64,000 nucleotides of DNA from Telopea speciosissima (taxonomy: Eukaryota; Streptophyta; Magnoliopsida; Proteales; Proteaceae): positions 44,485,010-44,549,009 of the forward strand of contig NC_057925.1 in NCBI RefSeq assembly GCF_018873765.1, given 5' to 3'. The notes under the pieces are model-generated. The model was not told the origin of the DNA and searched no databases. It worked only from the letters and a program-made list of their open reading frames with translations. The translations under genes were made by a program, and so were the position numbers. Shown here in pieces: positions 44,665 through 57,799 of the stretch; the stretch's first letter is position 1; the number at the start of each line of letters is the position of its first letter.

Positions 44665-45480
44665 ATCAATTTTTTTTTATGATAAAAAGAAACTTCATTA
44701 AAAAAGACTAACAAAGAAGCAAAGTATCATACACAACATCCAAGATATTGTTTTTCCTAACCCTTCTGTCTAGATGATGGGCCACAACAATAAAACTTTT
44801 GTCCTTCTTTTCTAACTTAAAACCTCTCCAATTCAAAAGAAAATCCTTAGTCTATAAGATACGGAAACACCTCCCGTAGCCAATGTTGCATTCCTTGTTT
44901 CATCATGTTTCACAAATCCTTCCAAGTTAATCCAAAAAGTGGACGGTGGCATCGATCCCTAATAGTGTTGTCTGGGTAAATCCTTCAAATACTCCTCGGA
45001 TTTCTGACTCCTGTACACTCCCTATATAACTAGAGCATAAGGAAGAACATATACATTAACCATTCACAGTATTATAGACGCCCAACCAGCTTAGTGATAC
45101 ACATCATTGAAACTGCCATCATAGAAAATAATACACTCATCCTTGGGTAAGAGCGTATGGTAATTCGGCCAAAATAATGGTTCCACAGGTCCTATAAAAT
45201 AGGTATTACTGTATGTTGATTTTATCATGTTTGAATCCCCTACCCATTTGTTAATATTTGACAAGATAGCAAGAGGGTTGAGGGGATTCCCATGTTTTAC
45301 ATAGGCCTTCCTTGCTATCCATATGAAATCACAAGTGATACGAAACACCGATAGGAAGAAAGAGAAATCTGATTTTGATAAATTATATGTTCAGATAAAG
45401 CTAAAAGCAACCCCGCAATTTACTCCCCTTGAAGGTACTCGGTTCTTAAATCAAGAACCTATGGTGCCCATATTCATTTA
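44665..45480 (-). mobile_element. LINE-E: 3' fragment with RNase H
   Basis: The minus strand reads, near 45090-45350, a linker then LLPKDECIIFYDGSFNDVYH and AGWASIIL after a stop, the start of a LINE RNase H (catalytic D in YDGS). Degenerate sequence continues to a 3' end AATGAAGTTTCTTTTTATC at 44670-44690. Many stops. The 5' border is unclear and may extend to about 45680, where zf-RVT-like sequence is suggested. Confidence 0.6.
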
Positions 45481-45686
45481 GAAAATTTGCAAGAGACAAA
45501 CAGGTTTCAATCAATTTCTTGATGAAGGACATTCATGCTTTATTAAAATGAAATGAATGAAGTTTGTCCTGGTATGGATACCTTTCTCTCATAATTTCCA
45601 AAGAAAATATTTGAATTTAGGATGAGATTTGGACTTCCATAGGCTAGACCAAAACATAGTACTAGAATAGTACTAGATGAATTCTT

Positions 45687-45870
45687 TTTTTTTTTGTTTT
45701 TTTTGGTAAACAGATTACCAATTCTAATGGTGGGAATAGTATCACATTCTCTTCTATTGTTGATGCTTCTAGGAGAGTTCCTTATTCTCCCAAAAGAAAA
45801 GGAGGTAGATGAAATTTAACGCAAAAAACTTCTCCGCTTTTCCTAGTTAAGACTTGGGACCAAAGGTTCC
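45687..45870 (-). mobile_element. LINE 3' tail fragment
   Basis: The T-rich run at 45687-45710 followed by GGTAAACAGATTACCAATTC resembles the reversed tail of LINE-B (T-run, GGTGAATAAATATATTACCA). The fragment ends at the LTR at 45882. Confidence 0.4.
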
Positions 45871-45881
45871 GTTGGGGGTTG

Positions 45882-47774
45882 TGAGGACAAAATGGCCGCA
45901 TGGCGGGTGATCGTTATGTGTCCTCCACCTCGTCCCTCTTTGGGGAGAGAAGAGAGAGAGGGGTGAATTGAATGTAGGGAGTCACCACCTAGAGGAGGGT
46001 CTAGGACCCAAGATGTAAATATAATGACTCTCATGCGAGTCCATTAGGGACAAATGGTCCGTTGGTCTGGGTAAGAGTCAAGTTACGGTCTGGAGAAGGT
46101 ATTAGGCACCTCAGTCCGTTCGGACTTGCCGGTCTTTCTACTGCTAAGCACAGGCACAGGTATAACATGCTTTGGAAAAATGTAAAGTACAAAAAAATTG
46201 AAATAAAGTGCAACAATGAACAAGAATGACATACCCAAAGGTTTGGCTGCAAGGCAATGATTAGCATACGGAATGTAAAAAAAGAGACTCAAATCCTAAA
46301 TAAACCTAAACATGATTGACACTATGCTACGCATGACAGGACGATGGAAATCGATGATGAAGCATGAAAATGCTTATGCATGGCATGTGAAAAGACTAAC
46401 AAGGGCAAATGCATGAGGGAGTCTTAGACTACAAGGGATGGGGACCATGCAAAGGGATGCATGCATGTTGAGGGATGAGGCATGATGTAAAGAAAATAAT
46501 TATACAGAAAGAAAGAGGGGAGGGGGTGTGACCACCATCTAGAAAAATGGGATCACACCTTCCTCAAGAGATGCAAGACGATAATTAAGCGAAAACAACA
46601 CGTAATAAATAGAATTAAGACGCTAAAGGAGACCTACCTAGTTGAACAAAAATGATGGTGCGGAGGTTTCCCTTTCGTAACTCAGAAGATTTGTACGTAG
46701 AGCAAGTATCGTCGCTTGAAAGGCTTCTCTTATTTCTTGTAAGCGAACACTTCATTGTCAAGCCAAGATTACCAGATTGGTGACTCCAAGTCTTGATCTT
46801 GAAGTCTCAAGTGGGATTGTAGTCCTCAAGAGATGGAGGGAGTGGTAGGTAATGGCCAAGTGAGGGGCCAAAGCTTAGACCCAAAGCTCTTGAATAGGAG
46901 GGATGAATTGGAGCAAGTAAGCACCAAAACAATGGGTAATTGGACTAAGCAAAGCTCATAAAAGCTGCATGTAACCCTCCTCAACGTGAGAGGAGGTGTA
47001 TTTATAGATGTAGAAGGATGTGTGTACTCCCAAATTCGTGTAGGTGTAGCTGGGTTCATCCGGATCGTCCAAATGGGGGGTCTTTGCATCGACGGTAGGT
47101 GTAAAGTTATGGTGAGGACCAATGGGTGAGTGACATGTGTTTTATTGCCTTAGGAAGTGTTCTTTGGGTCCTAAGGGAGCCAATAATTGAGATCCAAAGT
47201 GCCAAAAATAAGCTTGGTCGCGAAAAGAATCAAAATCGGAGCAAAATATAGCAAGTTTGGGCTTCTTGAATTTGCAGAGACTTGACATCGAAATGGGGTG
47301 AGGTCGACATCGAGTGGTTATCAATGAACAGGACTCAACATCGAGGGAAATGGATCTATTGTTGATTGTCGTTGTCTGAATGTCGAAGTGGGATAGACAG
47401 TAAAATGGTTTGTCCGACAATGAGAGGGCATGGCTCGATGTCGATGGCAGGTGGGTTCAGTGTCGACTCGGGACCTTTGAGTGTCGATCTGGGTTCCAGT
47501 GCTGACAGGCATGGAATGGGCTGTTTGGGCTAGGTTCTGCATTGGGCCAGGCTGGTTCCAAGGGGTCTGGGTCAGGGCTAGCCTTTCTAGAGGTTCTTGG
47601 AGGGCTTGGAGGCTCTAGGTTTGGGCTCTGGTAAGAGGAATGGACGATTAGTAGACGGATTCAAGCAGTGGACACTGATAATACATCCACAGATACACCG
47701 GCTCTAGGCTTTGGAGGGTACTCATCATTGTTACGAAAAAACTCTAGGGGGAAAGACAAAATGAGGTGTCTATA
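45882..47774 (-). repeat. Gypsy-like LTR, copy B (most complete)
   Basis: On the minus strand this starts AGACACCTCATTTTGTCTTT just left of 47774 and ends GTCCTCACA at 45882. A TATAAATACACC box lies near 47005 (minus), followed by CTCACGTTGAGGAGGGT. Copies A and C share these landmarks and a number of GTCGA-type repeats (47280-47480). No internal coding region adjoins it, so it is a solo LTR of about 1.9 kb. Confidence 0.7.
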
Positions 47775-48856
47775 GGAGCAAGTTAAGGTCAAACCAGTAC
47801 TGGTTGGGACCTAGCGAGCTAAGCCTATAAGCCCCAGATAGTTTAATGAAGAACATAAAGCAAATTGAAGTAGTAAGATAAGACAGAAAATGAGGATCAT
47901 GGGACTTTAGAAAATAGTGGTATATTTATTCCAAATACTATCGATTTGCCATTGATTAGATTTGGACATCTCAAGTTCATTCCTAGAGAGGTGTATGACA
48001 TAGAAGAGCAAAAGGAAATCCCTAGAGAAGAAAATATGAGATATCTTCAACCAATTTTTGGCAACCATGCACAACCACTATTCTCTAATTCTGCAATGGA
48101 GCATTAACTCAACTCTTGAATGGAAAGTGGATGAGGTTGTATGCTTGAATCTTCCTCTGTTTCCTTCTCTTTTCTACTCACCTTCTCCTCTTTTTCTTTT
48201 CTTGAAGATGTTCGGGAAATGAGCCCTAAGTTTCATTAAATAGCCCCCAAACCAACCCAAACACGAGCTTGGTTCAGCAACTCAAATTGGACCAAAATCG
48301 ATCTTGTAGACAGGCCTTATTTCATCTGGAGGGCATAACTTTTTCTGTACAAATCCGAATGGGCTCATTTTTATTTCCTATGAAAGCAGACTCAAACTTT
48401 GACAAGTTAGACTTTCCCAGATTCTGCTCGGATCATACTCAAATATCGACCTAAAGTTGGTTAAATTACAACATCCATCCGATTGGATAATTTGTTAGGT
48501 CAATCAGCCAAGTCAGGTCGAACTCTTCAGCTTGGATGACATATTTACTTTGACCATTTTCACCTCAATCATTTTGAGCTCAACCATTTTCACTTCGGTC
48601 GGTCCATTCAAATCAATTAGCCTCTTTAGGTTGGACGATCAAGTCAAGTCCTCCTCTTCAAGTCGGTCGGCCTTTTCAGGTCCGTCGGCCAAGTTAGGTC
48701 GACCTCTTCACCTCGGATGACCTCTTTACTTCGACCATTTTCGCCTTTATCCACTCAAACTTTTATATCTGACTCATCCGAACTCCAAATGACCCAATTC
48801 TAATGATATTGAAAAGAAGACTAAAATGGATACATTTATATGAAGATATCTTCAAC
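47775..48856. other. Non-coding; 180-bp imperfect tandem repeat at 48500-48740
   Basis: No gene seen. A block reading CAGCCAAGTCAGGTCGAACT...TTTGACCATTTTCACC near 48505 recurs about 180 bp later as CGGCCAAGTTAGGTCGACCT...TTCGACCATTTTCGCC. Short GGTCGG and ACCATTTTC motifs are scattered between. Confidence 0.5.
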
Positions 48857-49942
48857 CCAGGTGGAGTGCATGGTTGCCAAAATTTGGTCTGAACCTAACT
48901 AATGTGCAACTACTACTTTCTTCAATTATGGTGTCAAGCCTGAAGTTCATGTCGTAACTTCCTACTCCGATATCAGTTTAACCTGATTCAAATTTTTCAA
49001 GAAATATGACTCGAAGGACTCCACTTTTCATGTTTTATGATCCTCCATATTCTCATTAGAGGGCATCTCCAATATTTCATGAAGATGTTACTATAATATC
49101 AACATCCAATTTTCAACATATAACAATATTCCTCACATTCGACAACACTCTCTCCTTCGACAACATTGTCTTATGTCAACCATGTGCTTTATCATCATGT
49201 GCATATCATAAACATTCATCACACGTATCACGTTAACTTGTACATGCATGATTGTTTGGCACCTCAACATATATTGTCATGTCACTAAACACATGGTCAT
49301 TGACTATGTTCACATCATGCATGCCACCACCACATCTTGTTTCCATCTCTCATGCCATCAATGCCACTTCACCACATACAAAATCTGACCTTATAAAATG
49401 TCAGTACATTTTCACGTCATCAATACTAGGCCTTAACACTTAGATTTTCCCATTTTATTCCTTTTTCTGAACAATGATATGGAAACCTCCATATCTTCTT
49501 GATCTAACCTCAAAATGGGGTGATTTCAGTTGCATTGAAAATATGACCTAAAGAACTACAACTCTAAAGTATATTCCCACTTCCAATATAGATACTTAGC
49601 ATGCCCAAATTGGCTCAAAACTTAATCCCTCCATATGAACATGTCCTGTCACCATGAGAAGTTGCATATACATTGTTCCCAATGTTGCCAACTACTATAT
49701 AATATTGTACTGTCTACACTGCTAAGCAACTCTCTGGCTCTGCCAGCTCTACTAGAACGCTTGTGATTCTATCATATCACTTTTGATGCCCTGCCACACA
49801 AATACACTGCATGCACACCTCTATACTCACAACTGCCATCTGTATTGTTGCTCTGTTGACTATACTGCACCAAGATGCATTGTGTTGACAACAAGCAACA
49901 CACATGCACAGTGTTGCCAACAACGACAATCATACATTAACA
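48857..49942 (-). repeat. LTR of a minus-strand retrotransposon (approximate left border)
   Basis: On the minus strand, CCAAAGGGGGAGAT is a polypurine tract followed by TGTTAATGTATG, which places an LTR start at 49942 and internal sequence to its right (49943-50150). That internal strip holds a second purine tract (CAAAGGGGGAGAGAG). The outer end of the LTR is not defined; similarity with the right inverted arm begins near 48857. Confidence 0.55.
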
Positions 49943-50545
49943 ATCTCCCCCTTTGGAATTGTTTTCAATGCACATTATGAGAATGATCATTAATAAACTC
50001 TATTACTCATGAGTCTTTCTCTTTCCTAGACATTAATAATTTTAAAGGGTTGAAGTGAACTACCTCCAACTTCACTAGAGACTCTCTCCCCCTTTGACTG
50101 ACTAATTAAAGTGGTTCTCATTGTTAACAACACTAACATATAGTGTGCAGTGGCCATGGAAAAGAATATGGCAGACAGTCATGCATGTGAAGGTTAATGG
50201 TATGCATGTGATGCATGTTGATGGCATGTACATGATGATCAGGCACATGGTTGACATAAGACAATATTGTCGAATATGAAGAATGTTGTTATATGTTGAA
50301 AATTGAATATTGATGTTGTATAAGCAGATTTGTGAATTTTTTAAGAGTCTTCTAGTCATAATATTAAGAATCTCAAAACATGATAAGTGAAGATCTCTAA
50401 GTCAGTTTTTCAGAAAAATTTGATCAGGTTAAGTCGATATCAGAGTAGGAAGTGATAGCATGATCTTTATGCATGCGATAGTTGAAGACAGTAGTGGTTG
50501 CACATCAGTCAAGTTCAAGCCAATTTTTTAGAACCTTTTACTCCA
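48857..50545. repeat. Large inverted repeat, arms about 400 bp
   Basis: The left arm (about 48857-49270) and right arm (about 50150-50545) are reverse complements with many changes. Shared blocks are TGTGCAAC(T/C)ACTACT, CTTCCTACTC(C/T)GATATC, TTTAACCTGAT, CAATTTTCAACATATAACAA, and TGTCTTATGTCAACCATGTG. The spacer is about 880 bp. It may reflect two LTR fragments in opposite directions. Confidence 0.65.
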
Positions 50546-50549
50546 CCAG

Positions 50550-53500
50550 TGTAGACACCTTATTTTGTTACAATCGTGCCCAAACCTGTACTAAATTGAA
50601 CGTGTGTGTAGATGTGGAGGCTGTGTATACCGGTGACCTCTGAACCATTACATTTAAGTCAACGCACAAAATCATTGGTCAGTCGACGGGTGAACTTATG
50701 GAAGAAAGGTTCATTGATAGAAAATTGAGAAGATTTGTTCATGGTTGAAAAGTACTTGATCTCCTTCCGTGCACTTGTTAAGGATGTGAAGAACACCATA
50801 GAAAATACCCGAAACTTCCTTTTTGGATGATTGAAGGTATGTGTCCTAACCATTATGCGCTTACCTCTCATGGCAAGTAGACATGATGCCATTACCATAC
50901 CTAGGCCACCAAACAAGGCCCCTCACATATGGCCTTGGACAGTAGCACTTAGACCTCAAAAAGTGTTATCAAGACAGTTAAGGTCAATCATGCGGTCGAT
51001 CAAGCATGATCATCCACATGATCGACCCATGGAGATAAATAATATATTTTTTATGTTATGGGCCCCACTAAGCCTTGGGGTGGGTCCCAACCCCTTATGG
51101 CATTGTGACGAATGAATGTCCACTTGTCAACCATACCAACTACACCTTAGTGATGCTTGATAGTGGGCCCACCTGCCCATGCATAAAGTTTAATGTAGTT
51201 TAAACTTGAGGATTGGCTTGCTTACCATACCGACCCTAAGAAACTTAAATTATAAATAGATATGAGTTTCCAAATAGCTCATTTCATTTCTCCTAAGACA
51301 AAAATCATGGGGAAGGGAGAAAGAATAGAAGAAGAAGAAAAGGAATGGAAGAAAGTGAGCTAGGGCAACCCCTCTTGGACTTCCAAGCTTCAATCAAGGT
51401 AAACCCTATACCTTGTATATCCCCTTCCATTTCCTTTTACATTTGACCTTGGATTTTGAGTTTTTCTATTAGAATTTGGGATTTAAGACCTAGGGTGAAT
51501 GCCATGGCCACCCCCATGTGTTTCCCTAAGTGTGTACACCCTTGTTCACCTTTTCCATTTTCAAACCCTAATTTACTCACTACTTATTTGGGAAGGATTT
51601 CTAATGTATTTACGACCCTCTTATGATGGAATGCATGTTGCCCACCTCCCCTTTAAATTCGAATTAGGATTTGGGGCTAAAACTAGGGTTTCTATGCATG
51701 AAATCTTGTTTGGATCATCCTTCTATGAATTGGGGTAGGTTCTAGTGCTTTTCATGACCAAAACCATGTGTACATTATATACATTTATTACCCTTAGAGC
51801 CCCTTTCACTTAGAACCATGATTGACCAAAGGCTAATGAAGCACAACTTCGGATGCCTGACCGGTCGATCATGCAAATGGTCAGATGCCATCGATCGTTG
51901 GCTTAAAGGGTGCTTCTGTCAGCCTGAGATCAATCATGCAGATGATCAGACTTCATCAGCCGCAAGATCAACCTGTGGTTGTGTTTGGGCTACATTTTTC
52001 AACTTATTTTGTGGATCTTAATGCCACTTTAATGCAATCAATTTACTTATATTCCACACATTAAATAGGTTTAAAACAAAATCCTGGTGAGAACGAATCA
52101 AAGATATATGCTCAAGTGCATCGAATCACCTAAGTGTCAAAGGTGAGTGGGTTGGATCCTCGATTTAATTTATTTAGTGTTTGGTCTTGTGTTGTGTATG
52201 AACATCCATGCATGGTTAATTGAAGCATGAATCATTGAATATGAGTGATATATTTAAATTCCATAACTCTCACTATGCTTACTAGACTAGGTTAGTTATA
52301 TTTATTAGGTTGCTGTCATATATATTGTATGATTGTTAGATGCTAGGTATTCTTGATTTGTGTGCGTTGTGATGATTGAGATGGTGTTGTGATTATGGGA
52401 TCTGAGTGCCAAAGGGGATGTTAGACTCGGGATTCCCATCTATTAAGTTGTTCTTATGCATATAGAGTAAGCTTTGGGAATGGGGTGCAGAATGGCTGGT
52501 GTGAATTCCATTGTCGCATCGCCATACTTGTATTTTATTTTGATATATTTGTTGCATTAGGTCAAGAAACGGGGTACGGTGTGACCGAGAAGATAACCGA
52601 TACAGTATCGTTGTACTATTAGCATGTGGGTGTGTATGCTAGAAGAGACGTGTGGATAGTGTGGCCGAAGGAAAATCCGGTACTATGACCCCGACCTCTA
52701 GTATATATATATGCTTGCACTATCATCCATTTAGATGCATGCTGTCTAGGTTGATATGAGACCATGTATTACGATCCCTTGCCGACAAGGGGTTAAGTGT
52801 CAAACAACCCACGGGTTAGGCCCACTAAGAAGTTTAGGTTCCGATTGTATTTTGGGAGCGAGTGCCAGGACGGGATTGTAAGGGGTTTGCGGTCAATCTC
52901 ATAATGAGTCTGATACTGCAAGCTTCTAATCGCAACTCGGGTTTGACATCGTTGGGCTCCACCATTTTTGGGATTAAGGATGCTACCTATGGCATTGCAG
53001 TAGTTCTCGCCTAGACTTAGACATTGTTGCTTAGGTGGACATTAATAAAATGAATACAACCATACATCACGTGTTTGCATTCATGGATTTTATGTGTGTG
53101 CTTGTATATTCTGACTGTTCATTGGGCTTAGTGAAGCTCATACCACGTGGTTTACTCCTTTTAGATGGTGATGTTGGTGTTCCGGAGCCGACGAGGTCAA
53201 ATCCCCCTTACCCTTATACTGACGATCTGAAAATCTGAAGTTCTCCTGAGGAGTAGGAGCATGGTCTGGGTTGCATGTGTGATGACTGTCCCCATGAGGC
53301 ATGATTAATTGAGGGCGGGGCGGGGCCCTTTTTCTGATACATTGATGTATTTAACTCTTTTTCCATTGATATATAGTTTTTTTTTGTATTACTGTATTTA
53401 TATCTTGATACAAAATTTGGATGATAACAATTAAGATAAATGACACACACAGTTACTATATATAATATAACTATTAGATTCCATTTTGCTGATTTTATAT

Positions 53501-53647
53501 TTTAATCTATCTTCAACTGCTCTGATTCCAATTATTTTGATTATAGACTATGAGTGTTAGCCAATGCATCTGTGATCCTAGTAGATTGTTGGGATGTAAG
53601 CGTACATCCTAGTCACACTTCCCAGTAGTTAGGAGTGGGGTGTGACA
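50550..53647 (+). repeat. Long LTR (about 3.1 kb), solo
   Basis: It starts TGTAGACACCTTATTTTG directly after the inverted repeat and ends GGAGTGGGGTGTGACA. A TTATAAATAG box is at 51249-51258. Repeated motifs (GATC(A/G)A(T/C)CATG, GCCGA(A/G)) and lack of coding sequence fit a long Gypsy LTR of the Tekay/Del style. No coding region or second LTR adjoins. The start and end are judged from typical end sequences only, and I could not find a target duplication. Confidence 0.45.
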
Positions 53648-55690
53648 CATTTTGTCCTTCCCCTTGGAGGCTTCCTGTGATGATGATAAACATCCTCCAA
53701 AGTAATAGAGTTGTTGTATCTGTAGATGTGGCACAAGTGTGTACAGCCCAAATCCGTCCACAAATCATTTAAACCCCTACCAGAGCCAAAACCAGAGCCT
53801 CAGAACCCTCCAAGATCCCCTGAAAAGGCTAGCCCTGACCCAGATCCCCTTGGAACCAGCCTGGCCCAACATCGAACCAGCCCAAATAGCCTAACCCTTC
53901 ATGTCGACACCCAGACCAGGGTTGAGACCCAAAGACCCCAAGTCGACATCAACCCTACATCCCATTGACAACAACACATCCATGTTGACTATCAAGCAGA
54001 GCCTTCTTAATGTTTATTTCATATCAACATTCAAAATATTCACACTGACACCCGAAGCCTTCCCACCAACGTCGATAGTTGTTCATCGACAATAGCTCGA
54101 TGTCGACTCAGCCCCAGTTCATTGTCGATCCTGTGCAAATCTGAGAAGCCCAAACTTGCAATGTTTAACTTTGATTTCATTTGCTTTCGTGACTAAGCCT
54201 ATACTTGAAAACTTTGATATGTATTTTGGCTTTCTTAGGCCCCAAGTAACTCCTCCTTTGGCAACAAACTATTTTCCCACATCCCATTGGCCATTACTTT
54301 AATCAAACACTCACCGTCAATGCAAAGATATCTATTTCAATGCTTCATCGATGATCCGGATCAAACCTAGTATCCTAACACGAATTTAGGAGTGCACACA
54401 CTTCTCTGCTGACCGCTTCATCACGGGTTCAAGTTCTGGAAACAGGATAAGGCTACGTACATTTGACCCTCCCAGACCCTGCTAAACAAGGGAGCCTTGT
54501 GCACTGGGTACGGCCTCTTTTTTTTTTACACATCTCTTTGCATCTATAAATACACTCCCTGTCACGTTGAGTAGGATCCCTTGGAATGCTTGAATCCTTG
54601 GACAAATCTCTAAGTCCTATCTTGGCTAATTAACTTATATTGAGTAACCTTCAAGTACGGACGGTGAAGTGCTGCCCAAAAGAGGGACAAAGAAGATTGA
54701 ACTATTGGCGATATTTTCTCTGTACATCACTCCCCTAAGTCACAAAAGGGAAACCTCCACCTCCACTCAATTTCAGTCTTCTAACTAGATAAATACTTCT
54801 TTTCTTGTTTATTTTTTGCCGTTGTTGTTTTCTCTTTCACATTTGTTTTGCATCGCTTAAGGGGTGTGCAGTCACATCTCGTTAAATGGTGATTACACAC
54901 ATGATCTTGTTGTTCCATATTTTACATTCTCATTCATTATCCCCATCCCCTATAGTCTAAGACTCCTTCTATTTTCGTTTATTACATGTGTTTGCTAAGT
55001 TTTTCATATAATTATATGTCTTCCATGTTTTCTTTCTTATGCATCCTCTTAGCTTAGGATTTGAATAATATTTTTATCACAATGTTTCAAAGTTGTTTGA
55101 TGCATCTTTCATGTGTCATATCTCATATATCATGTCACACCTTTGCAATATCTTATGTTTCAATACCTTGACTCTTTGCACCTAGATTAGGGTTTTCCCT
55201 TCTTCTTCTGAATTCTCGTCATGTTTTGCATTTTTACCTTATTTTTAAATCATTCTTGTATTTGGCCTTGTCTTAACTTCCCGCTGCTTATATTCATTAC
55301 TTGTATAGCATAATTCTCATATGTTTAACCTCATTTTTTCATCTATTTCATCATTTACTTTTACTTTTATGTATACTAACTTTTACCATGCAGCCAAACT
55401 TCCAGGTATGTCATCTCAGCTTTCTTTGTATTTTATGCTCCAGTTTTACCTTTCTTGTACTTTATCTATTTTCTCACCCAAAAGCATGGTATAATCTTGC
55501 CTAGCCAAGTAATAGAAAGACCGACAAGTCTGGGCGGACTGGGGTGCCTAATACCTTTTCAAACCGTAAGTTGACCCATACCTAGACCAATGGACCGATC
55601 AATCCCCAAAAGGGCGTTACATGAGAGTCATTACATTTACATTATGGATCCTAGACCCTCCTCTAGGCAGCTTACCCTTGGTGAAACCAA
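53641..55690 (+). repeat. Gypsy-like LTR, copy C
   Basis: Plus-strand relative of copies A and B: ACATTTTGTCCTTCCCCTTG start, ACGAATTTAGGAGTGCACAC, CTATAAATACACTCCCTGTC with a TATA box at 54543-54550, AAACTTCCAGGTATGTCAT, GTGCCTAATACC and CCTAGACCCTCCTCTAGG end block. Its first bases overlap the TGTGACA end of the preceding long LTR. A 5'-truncated SINE sits just before the TATA box. Gag-like sequence follows downstream, so this may be the 5' LTR of the element at 56294-58780. Confidence 0.65.
54408..54527 (+). mobile_element. Au SINE, 5'-truncated
   Basis: Reads CGGGTTCAAGTTCTGGAAAC, GGCTACGTACATTTGACCCT, CCCAGACCCTGC and GAGCCTTGTGCACTGGGTAC, then a T-run, matching the B-box and 3' part of Au SINEs. 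ACACACTTCTCT on the left and ACACATCTCTTT on the right look like a diverged target duplication. It separates the LTR upstream region from its TATA box. Confidence 0.85.
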
Positions 55691-56293
55691 AACTCTTAGC
55701 ACAGTACCTTCGGATATGTAAAAGATGTTTGTGTTGTCGTACTGCTTAATCATCATACTTGTAGGAGTGATGAGAGGTATATAGGTGCACTTTGCTAAAG
55801 GAACCATTTATGTCCTATTACACTAACCAGCATGCATCATGTAGGGATCTAGAGCCTAACACTTAGATGACAACACACTAATAGTAACATTATGTGAGAA
55901 ACGAACCAGCACTTTGTTGACCTTGTTCCCAACCATCCTGATGATTCTTAATCCCATATTAGGCCCGCTTCGCCTATATGTGACCCTTGATGTATGAGCT
56001 AACCTAGAACTTGATCAACTTAGCGCCTACACTTACAAATCCATGTTTGGGTAAGACGTGCTTTTTGGAACTGTTTGCGTATCATATGCGTATCATATTT
56101 CCTTGAGAATGACGTATACGGGGTACGAGATTCACTTTAGGTCTAGGCTTTTCCTAAATTCCATGTGGTCTAATCGTGATCGTTATTCTAACTAGGAACC
56201 ATTACTTCGAGACAGCAGGATACCAATTCGACAACTAATTGCGCTAAGATTGGGAGAAGATTAGTTTGTCTTTCGAATTCACATAAAGCAGAG
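55691..56293 (+). other. Presumed leader of the Gypsy-like element
   Basis: No coding signal. The sequence lies between LTR copy C and the gag-like ATG at 56294. A clear primer-binding site was not found, so the link between the LTR and gag is an inference from order and orientation. Confidence 0.35.
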
Positions 56294-57720
56294 ATGAGTG
56301 ACACGGAGAACAATCGTACAGATATAGAAGATTTGAAAGCCCAAATGCAACTTTTGGTTAGCCTAGTGACTAAGCTAGTACTGAATGTCATTGCATCGGT
56401 AGCACCGTAAGTCAGTGTGGACCAGAGTCGCACACGTTTGCATGGGGGTCATCACATAATCTCATTCTAACTTTAGAAGATGAGGTCATTATTCCGGACC
56501 AAAACCGTCGGTTGAGTCAATTAAAACCCGACTATTGAAATAAAAGGTAGAAAAATTAGAACATGTCATGAAGAATGTTAAAGGGGTAGAAGACTAGATG
56601 ATTGATTTTGAGGGATTATGTTTCTTCCCTGAAGGACAATTACCCGATGGTTTCAAATGGAAGTTTGAGAAGTTTGATGGAACTATCGACCCTCGAGCAC
56701 ACCTTAGGATTTACATCGGCTAGATGAGGGTAAGAAACTTCACAAAACAACAATGGGCTAAGCTTTTCAAATGTCTTTAACTGGGCTCATGCTGAGATGG
56801 CTCATGTCCCTAGATTCCTTCTAAACATGTACTTGAGACGATATGGTAAAAGCTTTTAAGAACCAATACTCATACAGTACAGAGATGGAGTTCACTCAAC
56901 GAGATTTGGAAACCACCAAACAAGAGGCCAATAAGGGGTTCACCCAATATATGATGAGGTTCAGATCTAAGGTTGCACTAATGTGGGACCGTCCTACAAA
57001 GAAAGAACAAGTCAAGATGATTATCAAGAATTTGCAAGTGACTTACAAGACTCACCTTTTTGCCTAACCCTTGACTACTTTTGAGGCCTTATTCGAAGCG
57101 GTCAAGCAAGTTGAAGATGCATTGAGCCCACCCGAAATGATCCAAGGGAGTTCTAAACAGAACATGGTAGTGAACAACCAACAAATCGAGGCCGGAAAGA
57201 GGACTTTTCCAAGCAAAACCGCTGCAAGTAAATGTCGTGGAACCTTCAATAGAGGCCCCTTTCTTAATCCAAGAAAATGTTCCTAGGCTCGGAACCACCC
57301 GATAGAAGAAATAGTTCACGGATGTGGGAATGTCATTGAGTTTGATCTTTAAGAAATTACTTCAAAAAGGGCTCTTGGTTAAGATTCAACCGGCTAATTT
57401 ACCGATCCCATTAACCAAATGGTAGAAACCAAATCTTTACTATGAGTACCATCAACAAAATGGACATCTGATTGATGAGTGTTACCAATTGAAACACACC
57501 ATACAAGATTTGCTAGATGAAGGAAACTTTGCGGTTCAAACTAGTCAACCTAATGTGCAGACCAATCCACTCCCATAACATAATGAAAATTCTAAGTCCA
57601 TTAACAACCTTAAGGACGAGGATCATCCCACCAACTTACAAGTCTAAATCACATCTGTTGAAGGTCAACATGATCCCCCTCATGCAAAATGGACTGAAGA
57701 GATTTTTCAAGCCTTAGTGG
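56294..57720 (+). pseudogene. Ty3/Gypsy gag, degenerate
   Basis: ATG 56294 starts MSDTENNRTDIEDLKAQMQL, stopped at 56408. Later pieces are KFDGTIDPRAHLRIYIG (about 56670), FTKQQWAKLFQ-like sequence, then the clear gag block MVKAFKNQYSYSTEMEFTQR, DLETTKQEANKGFTQYMMRF, WDRPTKKEQVKMIIKNLQV (56843-57067). A stop follows, then FEALFEAVKQVEDAL. Near 57430-57530 the reading YYEYHQQNGHLIDECYQLKH is the degenerate gag zinc-region motif of this group. Capsid role inferred from family. Multiple stops and shifts. Confidence 0.8.
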
Positions 57721-57799
57721 CAATTACTCTAGGGGAAGTACTTTCTGACGATGTCATTATGATACACATTGGAGATGATGAGGATGAAGAAACCCATGA

